DNA of 64,000 nt. Origin: Cepaea nemoralis. Lineage: Eukaryota > Mollusca > Gastropoda > Stylommatophora > Helicidae. This document shows, piece after piece, positions 21,825 through 33,574 of the stretch. Each line of letters opens with the position of its first letter. Positions within the stretch are counted from its first letter, which is position 1. The notes under the pieces are model-generated. The model saw only the letters and a list, made by a program, of their open reading frames with translations. It was not told where the DNA came from and ran no database searches. A program made the position numbers and the translations under genes. Where the stretch lies: NCBI GenBank assembly GCA_014155875.1, contig JACEFZ010016111.1, positions 873,501 through 937,500 of the forward strand, given 5' to 3'.

Positions 21825-22912
21825 ATTGGTCTATCTTGTACCTGAACCAAGAACAAGGTATCATCACTAGCCAGGTCTGTCTTCTAACTGAACCAAGAAC
21901 ATATCATCACTGGTCAGGTCCATCTTCTACCTGAAACAAGAACATATCATCACTAGTCAGGTCCATCTTCTACCAAGAACATATCATCACTAGTCAGGTC
22001 CATCTTCTACCTGAAACAAGAACATATCATCACTAGTCAGGTCCATCTTCTACCTGAACCAAGAACATATCATCACTGGTCAGGTTCATCTTCTACTTGA
22101 ACTAAGAACATATCATCACTAGTCAGGTCCATCTTCTACCTGAACCAAGAACATACCATCTCTAGTCAGGTCTGTCTTCTACCTGAACCAAGAACATATC
22201 ACTAGCCAGGTCTATTTTCTACCTGAACCAGGAACATATCATCACTAGTCAGGTCCATCTTCTACCTGAACCAAGAACATATCATCACTAGTCAGGTCCA
22301 TCTTCTACCTGAACCAAGAACATATCATCACTAGTCAGGTCCATCTTCTACCTGAACCAAGAACATATCATCACTAGTCAGGTCCATCTTCTACCTGAAC
22401 CAAGAACATATCATCACTAGTCAGGTCCATCTTCTACCTGAACCAAGAACATATCATCACAAGTCAGGTCCATCTTCTACCTGAACCAAGAACATATCAT
22501 CACAAGTCAGGTCCATCTTCTACCTGAACCAAGAACATATCATCACTAGTCAGGTCCATCTTCTACCTGAACCAAGAACATATCATCACTAGTCAGGTCC
22601 ATCTTCTACCTGAACCAAGAACATATCATCACTAGTCAGGTCCATCTTCTACCTGAACGAAGAACATATCACTAGCCAGGTCTATTTTCTACCTGAACCA
22701 AGAACATATCATCACTAGCCAGGTTTATTTTCTACCTGAACCAAGAACATATCATCACTAGCCAGGTCTATTTTCTACCTGAACCAAGAACATATCACTA
22801 GCCAGGTCTATTTTCTACCTGAACCAAGAACATATCATCACTAGCCAGGTCTATTTTCTGCCTGAACCAAGAACATATCATCACTAGCCAGGTCTATCTT
22901 CTACCTGAACCA
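21825..22912. repeat. 43-bp minisatellite, about 25 copies
   Basis: Unit TCACTAGTCAGGTCCATCTT CTACCTGAACCAAGAACATATCA. The central copies are nearly identical; both flanks carry a CCAGGTCTATTTT variant and 3-6 bp deletions, as expected if homogenisation acts mainly on the middle. Confidence 0.95.
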
Positions 22913-22974
22913 ACCAGACAGTAAACAATATAAATTCTTGCTATATAGGGACACAGTGACCTCAATGTTTGAGA

Positions 22975-23870
22975 GAGGATAAGCAGAAATATAAGAAAGT
23001 TGAGGATGAGGAGGGAAACAAGAAGAAATAGCAAAAGCAGAAGTAGTAGGTGAGGCAGAACAAGAATAAGAAGAGAGGGGAGGAGCTGGAGGAGGAGTAG
23101 AAGGAAGAAGAAGAAGAAGAGAAAGAGGAAGCAGAAGAAAAAGAAGGAGAAGCAAGAAGAAGAAGAAGAAGAAGAAGAAGAAGAAGAAGAAGAAGAAGAA
23201 GAAGAAGAAGAAGAAGAAGAAGAAAAAGAAAAAGAAGGAGAAGCAAGAAGAAAAAGAAGGAGAAGCAAGAAGAAGAAGAAGAAGAAGAAGAAGAAGAAGA
23301 AGCAAGAAGCAGGAGAAGCAAAAAGCAGGAGAAGCAAGAAGAAGGAGAAGCAAAAAGAAGAAGAAGAAGAAGAAGAAGAAGAAGAAGAAGAAGAAGAAGA
23401 AGAAGAAGAAGAAGAAGAAGAAGAAGAAGAAGAAGAAGGAGAAGAAGAAGAAGAAGAAGCAAGAAGCAGGAGAAACAAGAAGAAGAAGATGATGAGGAGG
23501 AGGAGGAGGAAGAAGAAGAAGAAGAAGAAGAAGAAGAAGAAGAAGAAGAAGAAGAAGAAGAAGAAGAAGAAGAAGAAGAAGAAGAAGAAGAAGAAGCAAG
23601 GAGAAGCAAGAAGAAGAAGAAGAAGAAGAAGAAGAAGAAGAAGAAGAAGAAGAAGAAAAAGAAGAAGAGGATGAAGAAGAGAAAGAAGAATAAGCAAGAA
23701 GAAGAAGAAGCAAGAAGCTGGAGAAGCAAAAAGAAGAAGCAAGAAGCAGGAGAAGCAGAAGCAGGAGAAGCAGGAGAAGCAGAAGAAGAAGAAGAAGAAG
23801 AAGAAGAAGAAGAAGAAGAAGAAGAAGAAGAAGAAGAAGAAGAAGAAGAAGAAGAAGAAGAAGCAAAACA
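22975..23870. repeat. Long (GAA)n polypurine tract with GCAAGAAG and AGGAG interruptions
   Basis: About 900 bp of almost pure purine on the plus strand, with uninterrupted GAA runs over 60 bp at several places (for example 23150-23222, 23350-23436, 23507-23595, 23785-23863). The very long Leu/Ser/Phe frames on the minus strand are artefacts of the triplet. Confidence 0.95.
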
Positions 23871-24109
23871 CATAATCCGTTAAGATAAGTTAAGGAAACA
23901 CATAATTTATAAAGAAAATATGCATGCAATAAAAACACACAATTAACAAAGAAAATATACACATTAGCCTACTACTGATATCATGTGCATGTTTATTGTC
24001 AAGTCCTAAACACATATTTTGCCTGAAATGTGTTATCATTAAATGTTCTCTCACAAAATATATAAAGATGTTGTACACATTATAAGAGGGAAATATTCAC
24101 ACAGACCAT

Positions 24110-24935
24110 CATATCACAGTTCTAGTACTTCAACACAAATCTAGTTCTTCAGCACAGATCCAGTACTTTGGTATTTATTTAGTATCTCAGAACAGTTCTA
24201 GTACCTCAGCACTGATCAGGTTCTTCAGTACAGATGCAGTACTTTAGCATATATCTAGCACTTCAGAACAGCTCTAGTACTTCAGTTCTTCAGCACATAT
24301 CAAGTTCCTCAGAAAAGTCCTAGTACCTCAGAACAGATTTAGCACCTTAGTTTTGTTCTAGTAACTCAGCAGTTCTATATCAAGCATCAGTTCTAGTACC
24401 TCAGTACAATGTATCATAGTACAGTTCTGGCATCTTAGTACAGTTCTAGTATCTCAATACAGCACTGGTATCTTAGCACAGTTCTATTGCCTCATTACAG
24501 TTCTGATATCTTAGTACAGTTATAGTACATCAGTACAGTACTGGTATCTTAGTACTGTACATTACTAGTACCTTGGTTTTTTTGGTTTTTTTTTGCATAT
24601 CCTGTACAGGACATCGCTGTCAACACCAGCATCTTTCAGCTGTATGTTGATTTCTTGGCAAGATTACGCTCAGTAGTTTGCCATTGCTTTCTGAGCGGCC
24701 GGCTCACATACCCCGTAAGTTACCGATGCGATTCGAACCACTGCTGATTCTCACCATCATCACGTTACCTTAAGAGAGTATACGAGATTACGGAGAAAAG
24801 TCATAACCTCTAAGCTATGAAGCCGGGAGTACCATGGTACAGTTCTGATATCTGACAACCCTAGTATCTCACTACAGTTCTGATATCTATGTACAGTTCT
24901 AATACCTCATTATTATGAACAGTCCTAGGTTTACT
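24110..24935. repeat. Diverged 20-21 bp minisatellite, split by a SINE
   Basis: Unit close to CAGTTCTAGTACCTCAGTA, highly diverged. It runs to 24576, is interrupted by SINE-2, and resumes at 24828. Confidence 0.8.
24577..24827 (-). mobile_element. SINE-2 copy, full length with target duplication
   Basis: Minus strand: tRNA-like head (A box TAGCTTAGAGGTTATGA, B box GTGGTTCGAATCGC), central block CTCAGAAAGCAATGGCAAAC, ATCTTGCCAAGAAATCAACA, 3' end CCTGTACAGGATATGC and an A-rich tail. It is bordered by AGTACCTTGG (24567-24576) and AGTACCATGG (24828-24837), 9 of 10 identical. The tail and duplication show retroposition. Confidence 0.88.
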
Positions 24936-25074
24936 GCATGTACCAGTTTTGTTCTGTGTTATCTTGTTTGTTCTTTGCATGCTTTCATTATGTCAACAAA
25001 GAGAGACAGGATTCTACAATATTAGATATACCTGTTTCTTGCAATATCTGCATGATAACAAAACACATCTACAC

Positions 25075-25465
25075 ATGTCAAGAACTACCTCATTTCACAG
25101 AAAACTACCTCTCTTCAGTACTATTTCAATTCAAAGAGGACTACATCACTTTACAGAGAACCACTCCACATCACAGAAAGCTACCCCACTTCAGATAGCT
25201 GTGCCCCACTTCAGAGATCTATAAGACTTCACAGAGAGACTTTCCCACATAACTTCAATTTAATGCACTTCATACAGAACTCCGTTTTACGCATAATTAC
25301 TTGAGTTGACACAGAACTATTCCACGTCACAGAAAGCTACCCCACTTCAGAGATCTATCAGAATTCACAGAGAGACAATTCCACATTACTTAGACTTAAT
25401 GCACTTCATATAGAACTCTGCTTTACACATAACTACTTAAGTTGACAGAGAAAATACTCATACTA
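25075..25465. repeat. Diverged TTCACAGA repeat including a 130-150 bp duplication
   Basis: Short motifs such as ACTTCACAGAGA recur. Two longer stretches (about 25185-25325 and 25338-25465) are similar end to end: CACTTCAGAGATCTAT, CACAGAGAGAC, TAATGCACTTCATA, AGAACTCYGYTTTAC. Confidence 0.7.
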
Positions 25466-26349
25466 CAGAGAATGACTCACTGAGGTGCTACCAGAACATG
25501 AGCCAAACTGGGTTAAGCTACTTAGTAATCCACAAGTTACCAGGTCTTAAAGGATTGAATGACTGAATCATCAACAAACATGACAATAATCTCCACAAGT
25601 GACCAGGTCTGTAAGGGTTGAATCATCAAGAAACATGATAATATTATGCACAAGTGGCAAAATCTCCTTGGAATTAATGATCCAATCAGCAAATCACCAC
25701 TATATCTTTATCATGCAAAACCAAAATCACTTGTTTCCCGATGGTTGTAGTTCTTCTTCATCAAGTCTATCTCCAGCCCTTATCTCTCTCTCACTCACAT
25801 CAATCTCAGTCTCCTTCCTTCTTGTGTATGGGAGACTTTGGGCCTATTTCAGTTAGAATAAAATAAACTAGCAATGTGAAAACTCAAACATGTGATTTAC
25901 CGTGTGTGTATTTGTGTATACTTCATGCTTTCCATCTGCTTGAAGATGGCAGATAACAAGTCCATCTCTACAAAATGAAAGACCATACGTACACTTGTCA
26001 AAATGGCCATCACACTCCAGAACCAGAGACTGCAAATGTACTTACTTTCTTTGGTGACCTGAGAGCACAAACTCAGTCCCAAGAGATGAAAGTGGAACAG
26101 ATACTAGTAGGCATCAACAACAGCCTTCTGCTGATGACTGCATACTTTATTTACTTTAGACTGTGAACATAGAAGACTGATGTAGGAGGAGGAGGGGGAG
26201 GAGGAGGGGGGAGGAGGAGGAGGAGGGGATAATGACAGAGATAGAACTTTCTGGAAATGTTGTAAAAACTGAGTTTATGTCACTGTGACTGAATCAACCA
26301 GAATTCTCCAACATAATATGAACTTCTGTGATCAGCTCCCAACACACTC

Positions 26350-26381
<32 letters not shown>

Positions 26382-26764
26382 ACTTCACTCTGCAAATTGT
26401 ACAAATGAAGAGAATGTTTGCAATGAAATGAAACCAATTCCAATGTGTATATACAAGCACTGCATAAATACAGTTGTGTGCTGGGAGACAAGCACAAGAC
26501 TTTTCTCAGTTTCTACAACTCAACTCTCACTGTCCCCAACAACACACCATGTTTAATCACCTATTATCTGTGTGTACCCAGCAATTTTGGGTCTGTTGAT
26601 GTATCATTCATGTTTAGTCTCAGCACACTACAGAAATCTTGCTAGACATCTCCACATGCAGCTCAGTATGCATTTTATACAAAATGTATAATTGTTGTCT
26701 CTTTGTAACTCATACACTCTTGATTGCTTCATTGTTACTGTCCCTTTGGGCATCTGCTGGGGGA
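25466..26764. other. Region without a recognised gene
   Basis: Contains an AGG-rich tract (about 26185-26230) and a (TCTG)n/(TC)n tract (about 26350-26382). Short open frames are present but none has splice or family support. Confidence 0.45.
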
Positions 26765-27260
26765 TCTTCTGCTTCTGAAAGAATGCTGTGAATTCTTTGA
26801 AACCAAATGAGATAATGAACATCTGATGGGGGAATCTTCTGTGTCTAAATGAGTTAACAAACAGCAGTTGGGGAATCTTCTGGGACTGAATGAGTTGACA
26901 AACAGCAGTTGGGGAATCTTCTGGGACTGAATGAGTTGACAAACAGCAGTTGGGATATCTTCTGGGACTGAATGAGTTGACAAACAGTAGTTGGGGAATC
27001 TTCTGGGACTGAATGAGTTGACAAATAGCAGTTGGGGAATCTTCTGGGACTGAATGAGTTGACAAACAGCAGTTGGGGAATCTTCTGGGACTGAATGAGT
27101 TGACAAACAGCAGTTGGGATATTTTCTGCATTCAAAAGCATTAACAAACATCTGCTGGGAATCTATTGGATTGAAAGGTTAACAAACAGCTGTTGTGGAA
27201 TCTTCTGGTTCTGAATGAGTTAACAAACAGCTGCTGTGGAATCTTTTGGGACCAAAATAA
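26765..27260. repeat. 42-bp minisatellite, about 10 copies
   Basis: Unit TTGGGGAATCTTCTGGGACT GAATGAGTTGACAAACAGCAG. The unit is a multiple of three, so all six frames stay open for long stretches; this explains the minus-strand frames and does not argue for a protein. Confidence 0.92.
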
Positions 27261-27689
27261 AACAAACAGTTGCTACCATTTGTTAGTCCTCCATATATTC
27301 ATGGTGTAGTCAGGTGAAGTGTTAGTTCCCTTTCTCACACACACTTGCAGGGCATATATTGTCCACCATTGGTGAATTTATTTAATCTACCCAATGCAGA
27401 CTTAGTAGAACCATGACAACCAGACAGCGGGTGAGTTTCTAGCCACTATGTTCACTCTAAGGGAGATGTGGCTAATAATACGCAGGACATCTTTATTTTG
27501 CAAGACATGTTCTGGGTCGAGCTGCAGCCCAAATCAATTTTTAAAACCTCATCAATCGTCTGTTTCCTTTTTCATGATCCTCTCATTCTATTGTCTCCTG
27601 ATCCTCTATATCTGCAGATGTCTCATGATCCTATCACCAATTTCTGTCCTGTAACCTATTTCTGTCCCAAAACCCACTCAACCTGTTGT

Positions 27690-27865
27690 CCCATGATTCT
27701 GACAACCATTAACTACTGTCTCCTGAACCTGTCAACTATGAACTGTCATCCCATGATCTTGTGAACCATCAATTGTTGTCACATGATCCTGTCAACCATC
27801 AACTGTTGTCCCACATTCCTGTGAACCATCAACTATTGTCCCATGATCCTGTCAACTATTCTTAA
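27690..27865. repeat. 30-bp minisatellite, about 6 copies
   Basis: Unit close to CCCATGATCCTGTCAACCAT CAACTGTTGT. Confidence 0.8.
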
Positions 27866-28347
27866 CTGTCCTTGCTCTCCTTTCACTTATGTGAATGCCA
27901 TGCAATACTTGTTGACATCATCAGAGACTCCCCCATATAATACACATGACATGTCCACTTCACCACCATTCCCTGTGCATAGTTCTAACAACCAATGTAT
28001 TGACATGGCATGTATGGAGCTTCATCACAATCAAATGCTTTCTTGAAAGAGAGATCAGAATTCTGGAAATAAGGCTGTTCTGATACAATCCAAGATCTAT
28101 CACAAACTTTCAATCAAATCTTGGATCACAATCTTACAAACCAATCTTAGATGTATTACAATCTTATAGTTTATTCCAAGATAGATTACAATCTTACTAT
28201 CCAATCTTAGATCATCATCTTACAATCTATTCAGATTAAAATGATAATAATACATCTGAAATGTACCACAACCATCAAGTAAATCTGAGTTCTATGCAAC
28301 TTTAGTTCTATCACAGTTCTAGTTATGCAGTAATGTTGTAATCATCA
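27866..28347. other. Downstream flank of the exchanger gene
   Basis: Immediately 3' of the stop codon on the minus strand, so probably 3' UTR. It contains a diverged repeat built on ATCTTAGAT and ACAATCTTAC (about 28075-28245). A minus-strand AATAAA at about 27377-27382 is a possible but unsupported polyadenylation signal. Confidence 0.4.
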
Positions 28348-29483
28348 TCACAACCTTGTGTCTTCAACATCATCACCTGACTCCACATCTGCATCTGTTC
28401 CATCATCTATATCACCCAGATACCACGTCTCTTTCTTTTGCCTGAGTGACTCCAGAATTCTCTGGCCTTCTTCCTTGGTTGAAAGTTTGTAGTCTGCTTC
28501 GTCTAGCTCAGAATCTTCATGTTGAGAACTGGCCAGCCACTGGGACACTCTCTCCTTCATGCCGTGGTGATAGTCCTCTTCTATACCAATAAGCTGTGAC
28601 TCTAAGGCAGCTACTGATATAGTCTCAGGCTTTTCCACAAACTGGAAGTGTGTTGGCGAGCTGACCTCACTGTGTCTTCGTGAGGTAGCCACTTCCAGTC
28701 CTCGATTAGTAGGCTGGATGCAGGAATGGTATGAAGGTGGAACAAGATCGTGTGATGATACAAGAAAGCAGCTGGCTTTGTCGCCAGAGTCTCGTCCAGC
28801 AATGGACTGGCTGGGAAGTGGTTCATCCTCCTGATGGTCAGTGATGCTGTCTTTGATGCTCCAAGGAGGTGGGATGGATGAGACAGGACTGTCGCTGTGG
28901 TGTGGGGAACTAGGTGGGAATATATCAAAAACTGGGCGAGGATGGCTGACTGGTGGCTTGGCAGTGATTGTATTCTGTGGCGAATGGTATGGCGAACCAG
29001 TCTCGGTGAGGTGGCTGTAAGCAAGATTGTCTGCCCATGATGGTGCCTCGGACATGAGTGGATTTTCGTCATCTGGAAGACTCAAGGACAGGGAAGAAGG
29101 CACAGGTGGGAGACTTGTCTGCCGACGCCATGGAAGAGTTGACTCGGCTAAGGTCTCTTCTCTGCCTTGGGTGTCCCTGTCATTATCTGAAGCAATCCTG
29201 TCATCTTTGAAGACACTGTTTCTATATCCCCAATAGGAATCATCAGTAGTCCTGGAACAGTGAGCAGGAATGTTGATGGGATCTGTCCAGGTCAAATCCC
29301 CTTTACTGGAAGCTGGCACACAATCAAGATCAGCTGGTACAGCTCCAGGGTCTCCATTACTGCTGCTGCAGATTGTGGTTCGATGATGACCTGCTAAATG
29401 TGGTGACATTTTAAACAGGCCTGAAGCATGTGGGCTGGAGGGGGATGGATCTGACTGGGGTTCTACTGCCACTGACTGATCAT
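28348..29483 (-). CDS. SLC9A-like: Na+/H+ exchanger (SLC9A family), last exon: distal cytoplasmic tail
   Basis: Terminal coding exon with the stop codon. The acceptor is TTGATTTCTTTCACCAG; the exon starts with two bases (AT) that complete the codon begun by G at the end of 31610-31702. It encodes 377 residues of a Ser/Pro/Asp-rich, presumably disordered tail. Visible features: a PPSY motif (PPxY, the kind bound by WW domains of Nedd4-type ligases), basic Ser/Thr sites RRQTS and RRHSE of protein kinase A type, and an acidic end (GDIDDGTDADVESGDDVEDTRL minus its last residues is strongly acidic). No tail homolog is recognised; identity rests on the upstream exons and on phase. The tail would face the cytosol and regulate transport. 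Confidence 0.82.
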
Positions 29484-29702
29484 CTGGTGAAAGAAATCAA
29501 CAGGCACTGATGTTAATAAGCAAGACTTGTAGTTAGCATTAAACTAATGTTTAGATCTGATCTTATTCTGTACTAAATAACATGCCACATATTTATTTGC
29601 TGCTCTATACATGACATGTTTATCTGAACTTGTTCTGTCTGAGCCAGTGTTACTTTAACCCATGTTATCCTATCTGTCACTTTTAACTCTTCTCTTACAT
29701 CA

Positions 29703-29900
29703 GTTATTACATCAGCCCACTGTATCCTAGCTGTCCATTTATCTCTTTATTTCAGACATTTGTTATATTAACCCACTGTATCCTAACTGTCCATTTATCT
29801 CTTTATTTCAGACATTTGTTATATTAACCCACTGTATCCTAACTGTCCATTTATCTCTTTATTTCAGACATTTGTTATATTAACCCACTGTATAATTATC
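29703..29900. repeat. 56-bp minisatellite, about 3.5 copies
   Basis: Unit TGTTATATTAACCCACTGTA TCCTAACTGTCCATTTATCT CTTTATTTCAGACATT, almost perfect. Confidence 0.9.
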
Positions 29901-30134
29901 CCTTTAACTGATTCGGTGCCAAGCAAATAGTGGGTTTGGACCAAACATGGCAGACAATCAAATCAGCAAGTATTATCATGCACATTTCCATTCACCGAGC
30001 ATTGATATTGTGGAAGATACCACAAAACAAAACAAATAACACAATGACTCTCATATGGTGATATATCATCCTGTACAAATGGGAGGTCACATTTAGCAAC
30101 ATGGTATCCTTTCACACTGAATCATTTAACTCCT

Positions 30135-30620
30135 ATGTCCCAGCCAATTGTTACATTATCATATATTAGTATGATAAATGTCCCTTTATCTCTTTTGTCC
30201 AGATAATTGTTACATTAACCCACAATATGATAAATGTCCCTTTATCTCTTTTGCCTAGACAATTGTTACATTAACCCACTGCATGATAAATGTCCCTTTA
30301 TCTCTTTTGTCCCAGATAATTGTTACATTAACCCACAGTATGATCATGTCCCTTTATCTCTTCTGTCCCAGATAATTATTACATTAACCCACTGTATGAT
30401 ACATGTCCCTTTATCTCTTCTGTCCCAGATAATCATTACATTAACCCACTATATAATAAATGTTCCTTTATCTCTTCTGTCCCAGATAATTGTTACATTA
30501 ACCCACAGTATGATCATGTCCCTTTATCTCTTCTGTCCCAGATAATTATTACATTAACCCACTGTATGATACATGTCCCTTTATCTCTTCTGTCCCAGAT
30601 AACTGTTACATTAATCGAAC
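30135..30620. repeat. 54-58-bp minisatellite, about 8 copies
   Basis: Unit GTCCCTTTATCTCTTCTGTC CCAGATAATTGTTACATTAA CCCACAGTATGATCAT. It shares the layout TTTATCTCTT..CAGA...TTGTTA.ATTAACCCAC with the 56-bp array at 29703, so both are probably one array that diverged. Confidence 0.9.
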
Positions 30621-30705
30621 ATAAACTTGCCCAGGAATCATGAACAGCCAAAAAGTGCTTGTGATCACTGTTATGTGCTGTAAAGGACCTGCAACTAACA
30701 TTTAA
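30612..30705 (+). mobile_element. SINE-2, 3' fragment
   Basis: CCCAGGAATCATGAACAGCC, AAAAAGTGCTTG and TGCTGTAAAGGACCTGCAAC match the 3' part of the copy at 44024-44212. Confidence 0.6.
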
Positions 30706-30823
30706 ACTGCCACTCACAAAGTTTTAAAAAAGGCATCCCAAACTACCACAGATCAGATATTACGACCAGAGAGTTACATTTTAAGATAATGATTCCAAAA
30801 ACTTCACCACAATAACCACACCA

Positions 30824-31070
30824 TTGGGAGGCTCCGTGGTTGAGTGGTTAAAATGCCTGCCTCACACTTCAAAGGTCATGGGTCATGGGTTCAATTCCAG
30901 ACTCCTTCACTCAGTTCACAATTGAGATTTTATCAGAGAGTCCTGGGGTCGCCACAGGAGCTATGGAGTTCGTGCTTTGTGTGATGTTTTTGGCAGACCA
31001 CCCTACGGAAAGAGACCGGGCCATAGGGGATCAAACCTGTTGCAATGAAGTTGATCCTCTCACCTCTAAA
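30824..31070 (+). mobile_element. SINE-1 copy, diverged
   Basis: GGCTCCGTGGTTGAGTGGTT (A box), GGGTTCAATTCCAGAC (B box), GAGTTCGTGCTTTGTGTGAT, GGGCCATAGGGGATCAAACC and AATGAAGTTGATCCTCTCAC. Confidence 0.85.
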
Positions 31071-31609
31071 CCACTACCATCATCATCATTACAATCACAA
31101 ATATAACTGCCAACCCTACTACAGACTATGCACTAGTTATCACAGTAATCATTGGCAGATTGTGTGTACAGTGTGAATGACAGGTATAGCATCATTGCTT
31201 GGAGAGAATAGTGCTGCAGGGAGTGACCAGAGGATTTGGCTGACACTCAGTTCCCCGAGGAAAGGCCAGACGAACACACAGGCATACTACAACGAGTACC
31301 ATTAGTATTGGGACTCTTCACTGGTTGTTGAAGATGAGGATAGAGTGCTTATGGAATTGCCCCGAGTGCTGTGATATCAGTTCTTGACTCAACCCCACTG
31401 GAAGATTCATCTGTAATTAATTAATTGTAAGACTAACAGACATCATCTCTTCAGTTTTCATCATCATCATCATTCATAGTCCCAGACTTTACTTCGCACA
31501 CACAGCTAAGATTGTCTGATATGTCCACAAACACAGCTAAGAATGTTAGAAATGTCTGCACAATTAAGATTGTTAGATATGTGCACACTCCAGTCATCCT
31601 GTGACCAAC

Positions 31610-31702
31610 CTTGGTTTGGGAAGACAGACGGAGCAGGCATGCCCAGGGTCATGACAAGCTGTGAAGGTTGAGTGACTTCCGGTTGACAGGAGCTCTCCTG
31701 AG
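31610..31702 (-). CDS. SLC9A-like: Na+/H+ exchanger (SLC9A family), penultimate exon
   Basis: 93-nt exon. Acceptor TTTATTTTTTTCCAG, donor CAAG|GTTGGT. It enters with two bases (CT) completing the codon opened by the exon at 39709 and leaves with one base (G) completed by AT of the last exon. Residues include QESSCQPEVTQPSQL and MPAPSVFPNQ. This is a Ser/Pro/Gln-rich piece of the cytoplasmic tail with no domain. The donor is weaker than the others, so a slightly different 3' boundary is possible, but phase agreement on both sides supports this one. Confidence 0.75.
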
Positions 31703-31944
31703 CTGGAAAAAAATAAAGCATATCTGATTGGTTTAATTACAGACTACAAAATGGCTGAACTGCTGTAAGGAAACAATAACAGTTGTTATCTGATAGATCA
31801 CACTAAGGTAGTCTGCAGCAGATGCTGACATTTGGATGTGAAGTGCTTCACTTATTCTAGGTTGTAACATAATGAGACGAAGTGAAGGGTTCCCTTTCCA
31901 CACAATTCTGAAAATAATCCACAAGCCACAAAAGTCAATGGGTA

Positions 31945-32610
31945 TATTATAACTCAAACCATGTGCCACAGACGTCATGTGGTATATTGTAACTGAAACC
32001 ACATGCCACAGAAGTCACATGGCAAAAACTCAAACCACATGCCACAGAAGTCACATGGCAAAAACTCAAACCACATGCCACAGAAGTCACATGGCAAAAA
32101 CTCAAACCACATGCCACAGAAGTCACATGGCAAAAACTCAAACCACATGCCACAGAAGTCACATGGCAAAAACTCAAACCACATGCCACATAAGTCACAT
32201 GGCAAAAACTCAAACCACATGCCACAGAAGTCACATGGCAAAAACTCAAACCACATGCCACAGAAGTCACATGGCAAAAACTCAAACCACATGCCACAGA
32301 CGTTACATGGCAAAAACTCAAACCACATGCCACAGAAGTCACATGGCATATAACTCAAACCATATGCCACAGAAGTCACATGGCATATAACTCAAACCAT
32401 ATGCTGCGGCATAATCATGTGGCATATTATAACTCAAATCACACACCACTGAAGTCATGTGGCATGTAACTCAAACCATACGCCGCTGAAGTTATGTGGT
32501 ATATTATCACTCAAACCACATGCCACTGGAGTTATGTGGCATATAACTCAAACCACATGCCACTGAAATTATGTGGCATACTATAACTCAAACCACACGC
32601 CATAGACGTG
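31945..32610. repeat. 36-bp minisatellite, about 18 copies
   Basis: Unit AACTCAAACCACATGCCACA GAAGTCACATGGCAAA. The distal copies switch to a GGCATATAACTC variant and decay. Frames such as CGMWFEFLPCDF arise because 36 is a multiple of three; they cross an intron of the exchanger. Confidence 0.94.
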
Positions 32611-33479
32611 AAATGGTTACCTATGCCATGTAAGCAACACAACAGTCTGGCATGATCAGAATCATCATCCTGTGTCACGTTAATAATGACAAGGGATCAT
32701 GATCACCAGTCTCAGATCTGGTCTAGGTTCGTGTCCCAGTTATGCCAACCATCTAAGTACTTTTCTTGTTGTTTTCCAGTTGCTCTTTTCACATCCAGTT
32801 TTACAGCTGTCAATAAGTTTTGTTTCCAGTTTAATTCCCCCCTTAACACATCTAAAACATGTTCACTGTCTATGTCTAATTGTTTTAGCCAGTTTATTGA
32901 ATTATTGCCTCATTTTGTTGTTTTGTCCATTCATGGTATTCTTGGCATCTTCCCCAGAAGCCACACTTCCACTGTCATCAGATGTTTCTCAGCTTCCCTG
33001 CTTATTGCCTGTATTAATACTGCCCACAGGCGATTTACAGGTATGTTATAATAAAAAAGCAGCACATTTACAAACCACTGATAACACTTCTATGTTAACT
33101 GCTGAGCTTTAGACACACACAGAAAATATCAACGCTGAAATGATCTCAGATGAGATCAACACACAGAGCAAACACCAGATGACAAATATACATAAGTCTT
33201 CATCCCGATTCGCCCCAGGTGATGTACCATGTTGGTGATCTTGACTGTCAATTTGGGGCAGTCGTTAACCGGGCCTCAATGCTTGACTGCTGAAACATTT
33301 GGTCACGGCATGCACGGAATTCAAGTCTACACATTTACATCATACTTAACATAATATGTATCACATGCGTGTTATCTTTGCTTCTATGCTGAATGTCACA
33401 TTCCTGTAGTCTGCGACCTGTTGCACCATGTGTCATTCAGTAGACAGTTATTTCATGTGGACAGACACAAACTCTGGAT
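32611..33479. other. Intronic region without recognised features
   Basis: Unique sequence. Two overlapping plus-strand frames (32686-33112) have no family, splice or start support. Confidence 0.45.
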
Positions 33480-33574
33480 ACCTTGACTCCTTAATTAACA
33501 ACAATGAGACCGTTCACAAGAAGAGAGAAGGAGACTAGGGGTAGCAGTGAAGACATTCAACAGCTGAGAAAACT

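Larger units (their letters stand above)
29484..31609. other. Intron of the exchanger gene, filled with repeats
   Basis: Contains a 56-bp array, a related 54-58-bp array, a SINE-2 3' fragment and a SINE-1, listed separately. Confidence 0.75.

Noticed and set aside
21825..22912. Possible CRISPR array
   Set aside because: Units are contiguous without unique spacers and the genome is eukaryotic. The same applies to 40068-42316 and 44590-46798.
22894..23962. Three long minus-strand open frames of more than 300 residues (poly-Leu, poly-Ser, poly-Phe)
   Set aside because: They are translations of the (GAA)n tract in three frames; no splice sites, no domain and no start context.
25905..26050. Minus-strand frame (VLECDGHFDKCTYG...) ending near a GTAAAT
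   Set aside because: About 49 codons, weak acceptor, no family and no partner exon in phase; within what is expected by chance.
26628..27151. Repetitive minus-strand proteins with a 14-residue repeat
   Set aside because: Product of a 42-bp minisatellite; three overlapping frames show the same repeat, so no frame is favoured.
31947..32390. Open frames with a perfect 12-residue repeat on both strands
   Set aside because: The 36-bp minisatellite keeps all frames open; the stretch is within an exchanger intron.
32686..33112. Two overlapping plus-strand frames of 121 and 137 residues
   Set aside because: No splice sites, no family, opposite to the host gene and inside its intron; composition rich in Ser, Phe and Leu as in noncoding AT-rich DNA.
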